The notes under the pieces were generated by a model. It was not told the DNA's origin. It ran no database searches and worked only from the letters and a program-made list of their open reading frames with translations. A stretch of DNA of 64,000 nucleotides from positions 1,117,601 through 1,181,600 of the forward strand of contig NZ_SNYC01000003.1 of assembly GCF_004362715.1 (NCBI RefSeq), written 5' to 3'. Of the stretch, positions 1 through 8,490 are shown in pieces. Positions within the stretch are counted from its first letter, which is position 1. Each line of letters begins with the position of its first letter. The position numbers and the translations under genes are program-made. Origin of the DNA: Pedobacter metabolipauper. Its GTDB lineage: Bacteria > Bacteroidota > Bacteroidia > Sphingobacteriales > Sphingobacteriaceae.

Positions 1-67
1 ATTTTAAGCTTTTCTTTTTGTCAGCACCCAGTTTCTCAACAGCTGTTAAGAATGCTGCCGGATGCAT
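1..67 (-). CDS. Possible start of an unidentified gene, cut by the window edge
   Basis: An open frame on the minus strand begins with ATG at 67 and runs off the window at position 1 after 22 codons (start MHPAAFLTAVEKLGAD). It lies 23 bases after the stop of the response-regulator gene, so it could be the third gene of that operon. The visible part is too short to place in a family. It may also be a chance frame. Confidence 0.25.
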   Translation of the reverse strand, partial: MHPAAFLTAVEKLGADKKKSLK

Positions 68-90
68 GATACCGGCGTATTTATTTAAAA

Positions 91-777
91 TTAACAAATT
101 AATTTATAGCCGAGTCCCCTAATATTTAAGATCTCAATGGAAGGATCATCACCCAGATGTTTACGGAGCTTACTGATAAATACATCCATAGTTCTGGTAT
201 TGTAAAAAGTGTCATCACCCCATAAGGTAATCAGTGCATATTTACGGTTCAGTAATGAATTCTTATTCTTATATAAAAGCATCAGCAATTCTGTTTCGCG
301 GTGCGACAGCTTGATCACCTTACTGTATTCCAGCGTTTGCTTGTGCGGAATAAAGGAATACTTACCAATAAGAATAAGATCTGGAGGTGTTGCCGGGACC
401 ACAGAACTTCGTTTGATCAATTCGTTTACCCTTAAAAAGAGTTCCTCCAAACTAAAAGGCTTTTTCAGATAATCATTGCCCCCGCTATGATACCCCTCAA
501 CAACATCATCCGTACCGGTCTTTGCAGTCAAAAAAAGAACCGGAACTTCTGTATTTAACAAACGGATCTGCTTTACCAAAGTAAAACCATCCATAAAAGG
601 GAGCATAACATCAACAATGCACAATGAAAACGAATGGTTTAAAAACAGATTATAGGCTTTAGAACCATCGCCGGCAAGCGTTACCCTGTAATTACGCTGT
701 TCCAGACTTTCTTTGATCACCTTTGCTAAGAAAGGTTCATCCTCCACTAAAAGTATGCTTAATCCTTCCATCAGCAT
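91..777 (-). CDS. OmpR/PhoB-family response regulator
   Basis: Two-component response regulator that should bind DNA after phosphorylation by the kinase encoded just upstream. The N-terminal receiver (about residues 6-118) has the acidic pair E12/D13, the phospho-acceptor D56 in IVDVMLP, the switch threonine in LTAK and the lysine of KKPF. The C-terminal half is a winged-helix trans_reg_C domain, with the family motifs RETELL and SKLRKHL and the end GLGYKL. The length of 228 residues is normal. Two starts are possible: ATG at 777, or ATG at 771 giving MEGLSILLVEDE. The second shares one base with the kinase stop codon (TGATG), which implies translational coupling. The regulated genes cannot be told from sequence. 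Confidence 0.93.
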   Translation of the reverse strand: MLMEGLSILLVEDEPFLAKVIKESLEQRNYRVTLAGDGSKAYNLFLNHSFSLCIVDVMLPFMDGFTLVKQIRLLNTEVPVLFLTAKTGTDDVVEGYHSGGNDYLKKPFSLEELFLRVNELIKRSSVVPATPPDLILIGKYSFIPHKQTLEYSKVIKLSHRETELLMLLYKNKNSLLNRKYALITLWGDDTFYNTRTMDVFISKLRKHLGDDPSIEILNIRGLGYKLIC

Positions 778-2237
778 ATAGGTAAACGAATGATAAACAC
801 AGCACCATTAATTTGATTTGCCGCTACAGAAACCGAACCTTTATAATACTCAATCATCTGCTTAACAAAGCTTAAACCAAGGCCATAGCCCTTAATATCA
901 TGAATATTGCCTTTTGGTATTCTAAAAAACCGATCAAACACCATCGGCAGGTATTCTGGTGGAATACCAATTCCATTATCGGAAAATGTAATTTCTGCAT
1001 TGCTGCCCACGGCAGTTAATGTAATGTCCAAATGAGCAGTCCCATGGTTGTATTTCAATGCATTATCAATAATATTGGTAAACACATGGATCAGGCTCTC
1101 TATTTCTGCCCGAACACATACTGGCTTTTGCGATGGCTGAAATTTAATAACGGCTTTATGATGTAATGATTGAGGCTCCATTTCTTTGATGGCCTTTCTA
1201 AGTACGTCGTTTAATTCTATTTCTGGCAGATCCTTTTTAACGTTTTTCTTAAATCTATTTAAGGTTAAGATCTGGGTGGTTAAGCCAGACAACTTTTCTG
1301 CCTGGTAACTAATAATATCTAAATAACCTTTTTGGGTATTTCTGTCGTGATCAAATGTTTTGAGAGACTCGGCCGTAATGCGGATGGATGATAAGGGCGT
1401 ATTGATCTCGTGTGTTATGTTATTTATAAAATCATCTTTGAGTTCTGCCAGTTTATGCTGGGACAATAATGTTTTTACGGTATATGCAAAGCAAAAAATA
1501 GTAATACTGATCAACAATAAAGAACTGATGATCAACCATTTCATTTCTTTTAAAAAGAAATAATCCGGACTTTCAAAACCAGCCGAGATCATTTCTTTCC
1601 GGTATGGCCTTCTTAATGCCGCATTTACCTTTTGGGTTAGGTAAGATTGCTGATCCGGGTTTTTAGGGTTTAATATAAAACCGGAATGAATTCCTTTTGC
1701 GGAGAGTTCCTCCGTATAAAAGCGGGAAAGCACTTTGATGTTTAAATTACTGGCCTCATACGCCGTTTCTAAGCTATCGCCCAACCGCGCTGTATAATAA
1801 TAAATATTACCATCATGCAGGTCTTTTTTTAAAATAACATCACCGAAATGATCAATGAGCAGCTTTTTGGCTTTCGGAGTAACTTTCGTCAATTTCTCTT
1901 TATAATCAGTCAAACCAAAAGTTGCACCCTTCTGTCCTTTAACATACGGATGGGTATCATTAATGTGAAAAATGGTGCTGAGCTTTCTGTTATCAAGATT
2001 GCAGGTAATCTGAACAAAAGAAGTATCTGAAAGCCAGCCTTTGAATTTTTTAATTAATTGTTGATGGCGCTCGTCCATTTCCCGGTTAAGGGCATGATTT
2101 AATGCTTCATTAATGCCACGGTCAAAACTCTTAACGGTGCTTTTGTAATTCTGAAAATTCCAGTAAAGCTGTAACCCGGCAATACCCGTAACACAGACAG
2201 ACATTAAAATAAGGATCAGGGTAATGTGCCTTTTCAT
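771..2237 (-). CDS. Membrane sensor histidine kinase
   Basis: Sensor kinase partner of the OmpR-type regulator that follows it. I chose ATG at 2237 (MKRHITLILILMSV) because it places a membrane anchor at the N-terminus; an in-frame ATG at 2285 would add 16 residues. With this start there is a helix at about 4-24, a periplasmic sensing region of about 210 residues with no recognised domain, a second helix at about 234-254, a HisKA domain with H276 in THEINTPLSS, and an ATPase domain with the N box (NIIDNALKYN), G1 box (DNGIGIPP) and G2 box (GYGLGLS). No HAMP domain is evident, so the second helix leads almost directly into HisKA. The signal sensed is unknown. Confidence 0.92.
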   Translation of the reverse strand: MKRHITLILILMSVCVTGIAGLQLYWNFQNYKSTVKSFDRGINEALNHALNREMDERHQQLIKKFKGWLSDTSFVQITCNLDNRKLSTIFHINDTHPYVKGQKGATFGLTDYKEKLTKVTPKAKKLLIDHFGDVILKKDLHDGNIYYYTARLGDSLETAYEASNLNIKVLSRFYTEELSAKGIHSGFILNPKNPDQQSYLTQKVNAALRRPYRKEMISAGFESPDYFFLKEMKWLIISSLLLISITIFCFAYTVKTLLSQHKLAELKDDFINNITHEINTPLSSIRITAESLKTFDHDRNTQKGYLDIISYQAEKLSGLTTQILTLNRFKKNVKKDLPEIELNDVLRKAIKEMEPQSLHHKAVIKFQPSQKPVCVRAEIESLIHVFTNIIDNALKYNHGTAHLDITLTAVGSNAEITFSDNGIGIPPEYLPMVFDRFFRIPKGNIHDIKGYGLGLSFVKQMIEYYKGSVSVAANQINGAVFIIRLPIC

Positions 2238-2347
2238 GGTGATAAATGTAATACAACAGTTTAGGATTATTGAGCTTATTAACACTAATTAACTTTACTT
2301 AACGTGCATTAACATTTTCATCATGGTATTTTAACGTCATTTGATCC

Positions 2348-3694
2348 ATGGTAAAGCTAACCCTGCTATTCGTCCTTTTTACACATTTTACCTCTGCCAA
2401 ACTGAAAAGTGAACCCATTAATGTGTCATCCGTTATTTCTGATGATGCCATCTTTGGAAACATTACCCCTTACACTCCGAAAAATCTTGTAACATGTACG
2501 CCGGAAAACAATGTGGTACGTTTCCCGGTAAAAATTGCAGTACGTACCACTGATAGCAGACCAGACAGCATTACGGGAAAGGTATTGGATGTCAACTTTA
2601 ATACCCTGTTAAATGCACCAATAGGCTCTATAAAGCTCAGTCAGTTAAAGGGCAAAATTGTACTGATTGATTTTTGGGCTACCTGGTGTGGATCCTGCCT
2701 TGTCGCCATGCCCCATTTAAAAGAACTGCAGAAAAGATACCCGGAACAGCTGCAGATCATTACCGTTACGGATGAAACTGTTAAACGGACCCGCCAATAT
2801 TTGTCTGCAAGGCCATCAAACCTGTGGTTTGCCGTAGATACGGCCAACCATATTGCTCAGCAGTTTCCACACCAGCTCATACCGCATGCCGTACTGATCT
2901 CTAAGGAAGGCAGGCTTATTGCAAACACTGATCCAGCTTCCATAACCACAGCTGTCATAGACAGCCTGTTAAAGGCCCGGAAAGTAAATTTACCAGAAAA
3001 GAAAGACATCCTGATCTCTCATGAAGAAATCATGAAAACTTATTTTGATGCTGCCGATACCACCACACACCGTTTTTTAATACAGCCAGAAATTAAAGGG
3101 GTATCCGGTATGCGCAGCACCCATTTAATGGATCCCATTTTTAAAGGAAGAAGAATCACATTCATCAATGTTAACCTTTCTACTATATACAATACCGCTT
3201 TTGGTGATTTTTCACCTGGCAGGACCATCAATAAAATTCCTGAAAACAGTAAAGATCCACTGTATTGCCTTGATCTGATCGTTATGCGGTCCAAAGATCT
3301 CCTGCCAGCCCTTCAGCAGGAACTCTTAAAAAGATTTGACCTTCAGGCTAAGATTGTGCAGCAGGATAAACAAGTATACCTGTTAAAGATCAGCGACCAG
3401 TCAAAATTTAAGCAGTTGTCCGTTAACCAGTCCGGTATAAGAACCTATTACTCCAGACATGGAGAAATTGATCAGCAATCGATAACCATGGATGATCTTG
3501 CCGATTACCTGGAGAGCTATGGTACCGGGAAACTTCCCGTAATCAATCAAATCCATGTTGCTAAAAAATACGACATCAAATTTTCATTCCAGCCTGAAAA
3601 TCCGGAAAGTCTAACACAGGTGTTAAATGACATGGGATTAAAACTGGAAAAGAGCAGAAAGAAGATAGACCTGCTTTTACTATTTAAGAATTAA
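2348..3694 (+). CDS. TlpA-like thioredoxin with DUF3738-like C-terminal domain
   Basis: Predicted exported thiol-disulfide protein with two domains. Residues 1-17 look like a signal peptide ending FTSA. The thioredoxin-like domain lies at about 85-205: strand VLIDFWATWC, redox pair C114/C117 in WCGSC, and a cis-proline at P179 in LIPH. The rest (about 225-448) fits the soil-associated DUF3738 (TIGR03435) pattern: a region with ELLKRFDLQAKIVQQDKQVYLLKI, then a tail around KKYDIKFSFQPENPESL and MGLKLEKSRK. DUF3738 has no defined reaction. In Bacteroidota such proteins often sit near BlaR1-like M56 peptidases, but none is in this window. The gene is divergent from the upstream kinase and appears to stand alone. 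The thioredoxin call is firm and the DUF3738 call is probable. Confidence 0.82.
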   Translation: MVKLTLLFVLFTHFTSAKLKSEPINVSSVISDDAIFGNITPYTPKNLVTCTPENNVVRFPVKIAVRTTDSRPDSITGKVLDVNFNTLLNAPIGSIKLSQLKGKIVLIDFWATWCGSCLVAMPHLKELQKRYPEQLQIITVTDETVKRTRQYLSARPSNLWFAVDTANHIAQQFPHQLIPHAVLISKEGRLIANTDPASITTAVIDSLLKARKVNLPEKKDILISHEEIMKTYFDAADTTTHRFLIQPEIKGVSGMRSTHLMDPIFKGRRITFINVNLSTIYNTAFGDFSPGRTINKIPENSKDPLYCLDLIVMRSKDLLPALQQELLKRFDLQAKIVQQDKQVYLLKISDQSKFKQLSVNQSGIRTYYSRHGEIDQQSITMDDLADYLESYGTGKLPVINQIHVAKKYDIKFSFQPENPESLTQVLNDMGLKLEKSRKKIDLLLLFKN

Positions 3695-3823
3695 AAGTAA
3701 GGGTAAAGATTGCCCCCCTAAATTGTCGTGTTCACACCTTCGAAAAAACATTCAGGTTCATTAGATTTGAGTGTCATGCATGAACTATTATCCCTTTTAC
3801 AAATACAATGTAATCACGCAATT

Positions 3824-4282
3824 ATGGAAAATCAAAAATTGGAGATCACTGCAAAGATCCAAATCTCAAAAATGGCATCAGAAGTATTCGAAGCCATTGC
3901 AGATCCTCAAAAAATGTCTAATTACTTCATTTTAGAAGGAGATAAACGGCTGGAAGAAAATCAGGAGGTAACCTGGAAGTGGCCGGAGTTTGAAGGAGAG
4001 TTTAAGATCCGTACCGGCAAAATAGTGAAAGATGAACTGGTTTCTTTTTATTGGGAAGCAAGTGGAAAAGATAACCTGGTAGAGATTAAGCTCGATTCTG
4101 CAGATCATGGCAAGGCCACAATCGTTACCGTTACTGAAAAAGATGCAGACAATGATGAAAAAGGCATCAAGTGGCTAAAAGGAAATACTGAAGGCTGGGC
4201 TAACTTTTTAGCCTGCATGAAAGCGTACCTGGAATACGGCATCAATTTAAGGAAAGGCGCGTTTGACTTTATGAAAAAATAA
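3824..4282 (+). CDS. SRPBCC/AHSA1-family protein
   Basis: Predicted cytoplasmic START/Bet v1-fold protein of 152 residues, a family that binds small hydrophobic ligands or assists Hsp90-like chaperones. Family features are the opening TAKIQISKMASEVFEAIADPQKMSNYF, where a domain begins with strand, helix and the typical VFEAIADP turn, the central WKWPEFEGEF, and the C-terminal helix GWANFLACMKAYLEYG. The frame is open upstream to an ATG at 3728, but the domain begins just after the ATG at 3824 and the extra N-terminus resembles no family member, so I use 3824. Ligand unknown. Confidence 0.83.
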   Translation: MENQKLEITAKIQISKMASEVFEAIADPQKMSNYFILEGDKRLEENQEVTWKWPEFEGEFKIRTGKIVKDELVSFYWEASGKDNLVEIKLDSADHGKATIVTVTEKDADNDEKGIKWLKGNTEGWANFLACMKAYLEYGINLRKGAFDFMKK

Positions 4283-4303
4283 ATCCCGCGCAGGTAATTC
4301 GAT

Positions 4304-5383
4304 TTAGCGGTTGTTGTCAATAACTTCAAGGATCCTGTCCAGATCCTGCGGTGTATTGTAAAAATGAAAGGCTACCCTGATTCCGTTACCCCTTGGCGAG
4401 CAAATGACCTGTTCTTCACGGAGCTTTTCATAAAGCTTATGTTCAATATTCAGGTTAAAAATGGAAGAATGTTTTTTTCTGATCACTACAGAAGGATCCA
4501 GTAAACCACGTTCAGCAAATGATTCTTTCGCTTTTACTGCTAAAGTACTGATCTGATCTTTAATGAGATCCACGCCCAGCTGCTCCATAAACAAAATAGA
4601 TTCCTTCAGGGTGCCAAAAGCCAGGGTATCCTGATGACCGGCTTCAAAGTACATGGATAAAAACTGTTTATCCTTTAAAAAAGGTTCTTTAGGAAGTGCT
4701 ATTTTTTGTGCTTCAGGATACAAAAGTTCCTTAACCCTGTCTTTAAGCAGCATAAATCCATTGCCATAACCTGCAAGCATCCATTTATAACCGCTGCACA
4801 TGAGCACATCAAGACCGGATTGCTCAAAATCAAGCGGCTCGGTACCGCAGTACTGCGTTCCATCAGCAACCAACAACAGATCGGGATAAAGTGCTTTGAT
4901 CTTACTGATAAATTCCTGACTGATCTTATTTCCATTGATATACTGAACCACACTAAAAACAAATACGGTAGGTTTAAACGTGTGGATGCGTTCTAAAATT
5001 TGTGCTTCTAAATGCTGATCAGATGGCAGAACCTCAAAGGCAAATCCCCTGCTCCGAACCGGATAGTTTACAGAAGGATAATCTTCATCCAGCAGCAGAA
5101 AACGATTTGATGGAGAGATCCCTTCTAAAAAAGTGTTAAAACCAAAAGAGAAATTGGGTACAAGAAAAGTATTATTAACCTTCGTATTAAAAAAACGGGC
5201 GACTGTATCTTTGACACCCTGAAGAAATTCAGCCTGGTACAGGCGAAATTCGCTTCCATGGTTATAAAAATCAAGATCGTGACTATTGCGCCATTCAAGA
5301 AGTGGTTTGGAGAGGATCCCGGAATTGGCAGTATTTAGGTAAGTAGCGTCTTTGAGAACGGGAAAGAGATGATTTAGATTCAT
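4304..5383 (-). CDS. Class V aminotransferase / cysteine desulfurase-like PLP enzyme
   Basis: PLP-dependent fold-type I enzyme of 359 residues, a little short for the family. The N-terminal YLNTANSGILSKP motif is typical of class V members. D174 in LLVADGTQ should hold the PLP ring nitrogen and K200 in CSGYKWML should form the Schiff base. H189-type catalytic loop residues of true cysteine desulfurases are not apparent, and there is no mobile-loop cysteine motif, so the substrate is uncertain: aminotransferase, kynureninase-like or selenocysteine lyase-like activity are all possible. No sulfur-assembly genes are adjacent. It is convergent with the SRPBCC gene, with 21 bases between the stops. 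Confidence 0.8.
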   Translation of the reverse strand: MNLNHLFPVLKDATYLNTANSGILSKPLLEWRNSHDLDFYNHGSEFRLYQAEFLQGVKDTVARFFNTKVNNTFLVPNFSFGFNTFLEGISPSNRFLLLDEDYPSVNYPVRSRGFAFEVLPSDQHLEAQILERIHTFKPTVFVFSVVQYINGNKISQEFISKIKALYPDLLLVADGTQYCGTEPLDFEQSGLDVLMCSGYKWMLAGYGNGFMLLKDRVKELLYPEAQKIALPKEPFLKDKQFLSMYFEAGHQDTLAFGTLKESILFMEQLGVDLIKDQISTLAVKAKESFAERGLLDPSVVIRKKHSSIFNLNIEHKLYEKLREEQVICSPRGNGIRVAFHFYNTPQDLDRILEVIDNNR

Positions 5384-5510
5384 TTTTTAAAGGTAATTAT
5401 TTTTATAATAATGGCAATTCTGCCCTCATTTCAATTTTAAGATGTTAAGTAACTTTTATGATAGTATTAAGAAATAAACCGGGTACCTGATTATTAAAAA
5501 GTCAATATAC

Positions 5511-5547
5511 AAAAAAGCGGGAAAGATCATGCCGACCCTTCCCGCTT
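5511..5547 (-). terminator. Intrinsic terminator for the small acidic gene
   Basis: A perfect 9-bp stem (5515-5523 AAGCGGGAA with 5539-5547 TTCCCGCTT) is followed on the minus strand by a run of U residues encoded by the A tract at 5511-5516. It lies 74 bases after the stop of the gene at 5622-5858 and before the aminotransferase start. Confidence 0.8.
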
Positions 5548-5621
5548 ATCTAAATTAACGCTCTCAATAATATAGACGTTTAAAAAACCACATTATTGTG
5601 CAGCACCTAAAAATTTAGACT

Positions 5622-5858
5622 TTATTCTGCATCTTTTTTTGGTACTTTATGAAAATCTTCAGATGAACTTCCTGTCCCATCCTCGCCATGGTCAGTATCT
5701 TTTGCCGACGAGCCCGTATAACCATCATCTTTTAAAGAATCATAACCCTGCGTACCGGTATTATCATACCCATCACGAGGACCTTTAGGCTGAAACGGAT
5801 CACTGACAATTTGTCCATCCGCATTCTTTTTCTGATCATTCTTTTCCTGTTCTTTCAT
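5622..5858 (-). CDS. Small hydrophilic protein of unknown function
   Basis: A 78-residue protein with no signal peptide or membrane segment. It is dominated by Asp, Gly, Lys, Ser and Glu and should be largely disordered (MKEQEKNDQKKNADG at the start, then glycine/aspartate-rich repeats and a lysine-rich end). I do not recognise a family. It resembles short stress-associated hydrophilic proteins only in composition. A strong terminator at 5511-5547 and an isolated position support it as a real single-gene unit. Confidence 0.6.
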   Translation of the reverse strand: MKEQEKNDQKKNADGQIVSDPFQPKGPRDGYDNTGTQGYDSLKDDGYTGSSAKDTDHGEDGTGSSSEDFHKVPKKDAE

Positions 5859-5974
5859 GGTTTAACGTTTATTATGTATAATCTCCTCTGATTAATATAA
5901 CAATCTCAGCTGATCCTTGTTTTTGGTATAATTATTAGCTGTATTCTGATGAACTTAAGTAGAAAGGAAAAATA

Positions 5975-6424
5975 ATGTTAAAATATACCGATGTCATTAA
6001 ATTTGCCAATCATGGCAATCCAGCTCCGGAAACAACAGTTGTTAAAACGGATGCAGAATGGCGTGAACAATTGTCTGAAGAAGAATACCGGATCACACGG
6101 CTCAAAGGAACAGAACGTGCACACAGTTCTGAAATGTGCAGTCTTTTTGAACCGGGATCTTATGCCTGCGTATGTTGCGGTACTTTATTATTCGATGGGC
6201 AGGAGAAATTTGAATCCGGAACCGGATGGCCTTCATTTACACAACCTGTACAGGATAATGCCGTAGCTTACCATAGCGATTCAAGCTTTGGAATGATCAG
6301 AGTTGAAGCCTTATGCAATACCTGTCAGGCTCATTTGGGGCATGTTTTCCCGGATGGTCCCGCACCCAGCGGTCTGCGTTACTGCATGAATGCGGTATCG
6401 CTCAAAAAAGTCACTGAAGCATAA
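5975..6424 (+). CDS. msrB: Peptide-methionine (R)-S-oxide reductase
   Basis: Reduces the R-epimer of methionine sulfoxide in oxidised proteins, with thioredoxin as the usual electron donor. All family marks are present: zinc-binding pairs C65/C68 and C114/C117, the ESGTGWPSF motif (80-88), HLGHVFPDGP (120-129) and catalytic C137 in RYCMNAVSL. The length of 149 residues is usual, and there is no signal peptide, so it is cytoplasmic. No msrA is fused or adjacent. The start at 5975 fits the family N-terminus. Confidence 0.95.
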   Translation: MLKYTDVIKFANHGNPAPETTVVKTDAEWREQLSEEEYRITRLKGTERAHSSEMCSLFEPGSYACVCCGTLLFDGQEKFESGTGWPSFTQPVQDNAVAYHSDSSFGMIRVEALCNTCQAHLGHVFPDGPAPSGLRYCMNAVSLKKVTEA

Positions 6425-6447
6425 AATACCGCAAAGCTGACCGATGA

Positions 6448-7194
6448 TTAACGAAGCTTAATACCGACACTGATGCCTGGAAATATTTTCTTAAAATCAT
6501 GAGTAAGGTACAATTCAGGCTTAATCCTGATAAATGAATTATTTGGCACTATAGTGCCAAATAATTTAAATGTATTCCCTTCAAAATAATCACCGCTCTG
6601 TTTCACCAGGTATCCTAATCCTATTGACAGTTCATCAAAATATTGGTATTGGTAATTACTGATCTTATTGTTGTACCGGTTTCCAAAGCTGGCTTCAACA
6701 AAAATTTGGGAAAAGGTTTTATGGCGATCTGCCCCATCTGTATCAAATAAATAACACGCATTTATTGCCACATTGATAAATGTATAGAAACCTGGATAAA
6801 GTTTACTGTAATAATCCTGTCTCTGGGGGGCAAAATCCAGTGCTAATCCTAACGAGGGACTTACTTTATCCCGGATTAAACCAGCACCAATCAGCGGTTG
6901 GAATGCAAATATCTGATGCTTTTTAAGTACCTTATAATATCGTTCTTCCATTGAAAGCTTCTTTTTCTTAAGCGTATCCAGTTTACGCTGCATTAAGGAA
7001 TCTTCAACAGCTTGCAAAGCTTTGCGGATAAGCGAATCTGTTTTCATGTTTTTAAAAACATTCAGATCATTACCTATTAAAATAACCTTCTCTCCTGTTT
7101 TGGTTTCCATTACCAGGGTATCCGGCACTTTTGTCTGCGAAAAAGAAAAGAAAGAAAACAGCAGGAACATTCCTGTTAACAATGGATATTTCAT
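6448..7194 (-). CDS. Predicted outer-membrane beta-barrel protein, last gene of the sigma-factor operon
   Basis: A 248-residue protein with a signal peptide (MKYPLLTGMFLLFSFFSFSQ). A charged helical region (about 50-105) precedes a C-terminal half of alternating aromatic and polar strands ending in SVGIKLR, as in small outer-membrane barrels. No named family is certain. It starts one base after the stop of the anti-sigma-like gene, the closest spacing in the operon, which suggests that the two products work together. The DNA for residues near KLFGTIVPNN forms a perfect 30-bp palindrome (6537-6566). Possible roles are an outer-membrane sensor for the anti-sigma protein or a structural porin-like protein. 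Confidence 0.75.
   Translation of the reverse strand: MKYPLLTGMFLLFSFFSFSQTKVPDTLVMETKTGEKVILIGNDLNVFKNMKTDSLIRKALQAVEDSLMQRKLDTLKKKKLSMEERYYKVLKKHQIFAFQPLIGAGLIRDKVSPSLGLALDFAPQRQDYYSKLYPGFYTFINVAINACYLFDTDGADRHKTFSQIFVEASFGNRYNNKISNYQYQYFDELSIGLGYLVKQSGDYFEGNTFKLFGTIVPNNSFIRIKPELYLTHDFKKIFPGISVGIKLR
6537..6566. repeat. Perfect 30-bp palindrome inside a coding region
   Basis: The arms 6537-6551 (AATTATTTGGCACTA) and 6552-6566 are exact reverse complements with no spacer. The site lies in the last third of the barrel-protein gene and encodes ordinary residues there. It could be a cruciform, an mRNA hairpin near the operon end, or a protein-binding site. Confidence 0.9.
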
Positions 7195-7195
7195 C

Positions 7196-7954
7196 TTAGA
7201 ATTTAATTTTAAATTTAAAGGGTTTAGCCTCTACATAATACAATGAGTCACCTGGCAAAGCTTTATTATAGTTAAAAACAGGACTTTTCCCTTTAAACAG
7301 GGAGACTTTAACAGGCAGTACCGCTTCTGCTTCCTGCGGTTTACCGCGCTTAAAGGTAACTGTGCTTAATGCTGCATATGTAGCCTCAGAAATGGCCACT
7401 TCTTTCCTTACCACTTCTTCATGCGCTTTAATGGAAGCAGTACCATTAGGATGCTGTGCCTGAACACCAGTAACAGATTCAGAGCGTTGCTCTTTAACGG
7501 AAGCGGTATGTTCTGTTTTGGCAGGCATAATACCCGAAATAGCTGTATTAATTGTCACTGAACCCGGTTTAATAATTGCCGAAGCCGTTAAATCAACAGA
7601 TTCCAATTTTTCTGCAATTGTAGTTTTTGTTCGATCAATACGTTGTCCTTCAATCAATTTTTCCTTAACTGTAGCTTCCGTTCGATCGCTCTGCCGAACA
7701 GCCTGATCCCGTTTAGGATTTTGAAATTTATCATTTGCTTGTTGAAACGGATGTTTTTCATTATCATAGAATGATAAAGCAAATGCCATAAGCAAGATAA
7801 CGGCAGCTGAAAGTGCCGAATATAGCTTCGTTCTATTCCCGCTCCCTGCTTTACTTTTATTCCAAACCCGATTCCGGTTAAAAGAAGGAACATGCTTTTC
7901 ATCATGTTTAAGTACCGCGTCTTGTAATGCCTGATCAAACTTTTCTTTTTCCAT
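7196..7954 (-). CDS. Putative anti-sigma factor with one membrane segment
   Basis: A 252-residue protein from ATG at 7954 (MEKEKFDQALQDAVL); an ATG at 7969 is also possible. Layout: a cytoplasmic N-terminus of about 45 residues including the VPSFNRNRVWNKS segment, a single membrane helix (LYSALSAAVILLMAFALSFY, about 46-65), then a low-complexity periplasmic region of about 185 residues ending in alternating hydrophobic residues (PFKFKIKF). Known anti-sigma factors of ECF sigma genes in Bacteroidota have this topology. The gene overlaps the end of the sigma-factor gene by 20 bases and is followed one base later by a barrel gene, so it probably holds the sigma factor and passes on a signal from the envelope. 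The sequence alone does not show a known anti-sigma domain. Confidence 0.7.
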   Translation of the reverse strand: MEKEKFDQALQDAVLKHDEKHVPSFNRNRVWNKSKAGSGNRTKLYSALSAAVILLMAFALSFYDNEKHPFQQANDKFQNPKRDQAVRQSDRTEATVKEKLIEGQRIDRTKTTIAEKLESVDLTASAIIKPGSVTINTAISGIMPAKTEHTASVKEQRSESVTGVQAQHPNGTASIKAHEEVVRKEVAISEATYAALSTVTFKRGKPQEAEAVLPVKVSLFKGKSPVFNYNKALPGDSLYYVEAKPFKFKIKF

Positions 7955-8486
7955 ATTGATTTGATTCAATGTCTAATTTTTCTTTCATCATTTTCCTGGC
8001 TTTGTTTAGCTGAGAGCGTGATGTGCCTTCATTTATACCCAACATAGCCGCAATTTCCTTGTGGCTGTATCCTTCAATTGCAAATAAATTAAGAATGGTC
8101 TTATATCCTATCGGCAATTCATTTAAAGCCCTTACAATATATTCTGCTTCAATTTTTCCCAGGTTATGATCTGCATAGCTGATTTCTTCATGGTCGGAAA
8201 GGCTTACCAGCGAGAAGTTGACAGATTTGCGCAATCCCATCAGGCATTCATTCACCATAATTCGTTTAATCCATGCCCGTAAACTGTTTAAATCCCGGTA
8301 CTCAAAATCGGGCATAAATTTAAAGACCTTTGTAAACCCCTGAGACAGCATGTCCTCTGCTTCTTCCCTATTGTTCATATACCTGTTGCACACATTGAAC
8401 ATTTGACCGGCAAAAAAGTCAAATAGTTTCTGCTGACCTTTTCGCCGTCCTTTCTTACAGTCCTGTATGGTATCTATTGTAATCAA
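7935..8486 (-). CDS. ECF (sigma-70 family) sigma factor
   Basis: Extracytoplasmic-function sigma factor. Region 2 covers DCKKGRRKGQQKLFDFFAG through NREEAEDMLSQGFTKVFKFM, and region 4 is the ELPIGYKTILNLFAIEGYSHKEIAAMLG helix-turn-helix followed by GTSRSQLNKARK. The frame is open from ATG at 8558, which would overlap the upstream gene by 68 bases and add residues atypical of the family. A TTG at 8486, four bases after the upstream stop, begins just before region 2 and gives 183 residues, so I prefer it; the true start needs proof. It sits third from the end of a four-gene operon with a putative anti-sigma factor and two envelope proteins. Confidence 0.85.
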   Translation of the reverse strand: MITIDTIQDCKKGRRKGQQKLFDFFAGQMFNVCNRYMNNREEAEDMLSQGFTKVFKFMPDFEYRDLNSLRAWIKRIMVNECLMGLRKSVNFSLVSLSDHEEISYADHNLGKIEAEYIVRALNELPIGYKTILNLFAIEGYSHKEIAAMLGINEGTSRSQLNKARKMMKEKLDIESNQYGKRKV

Positions 8487-8490
8487 TGGT

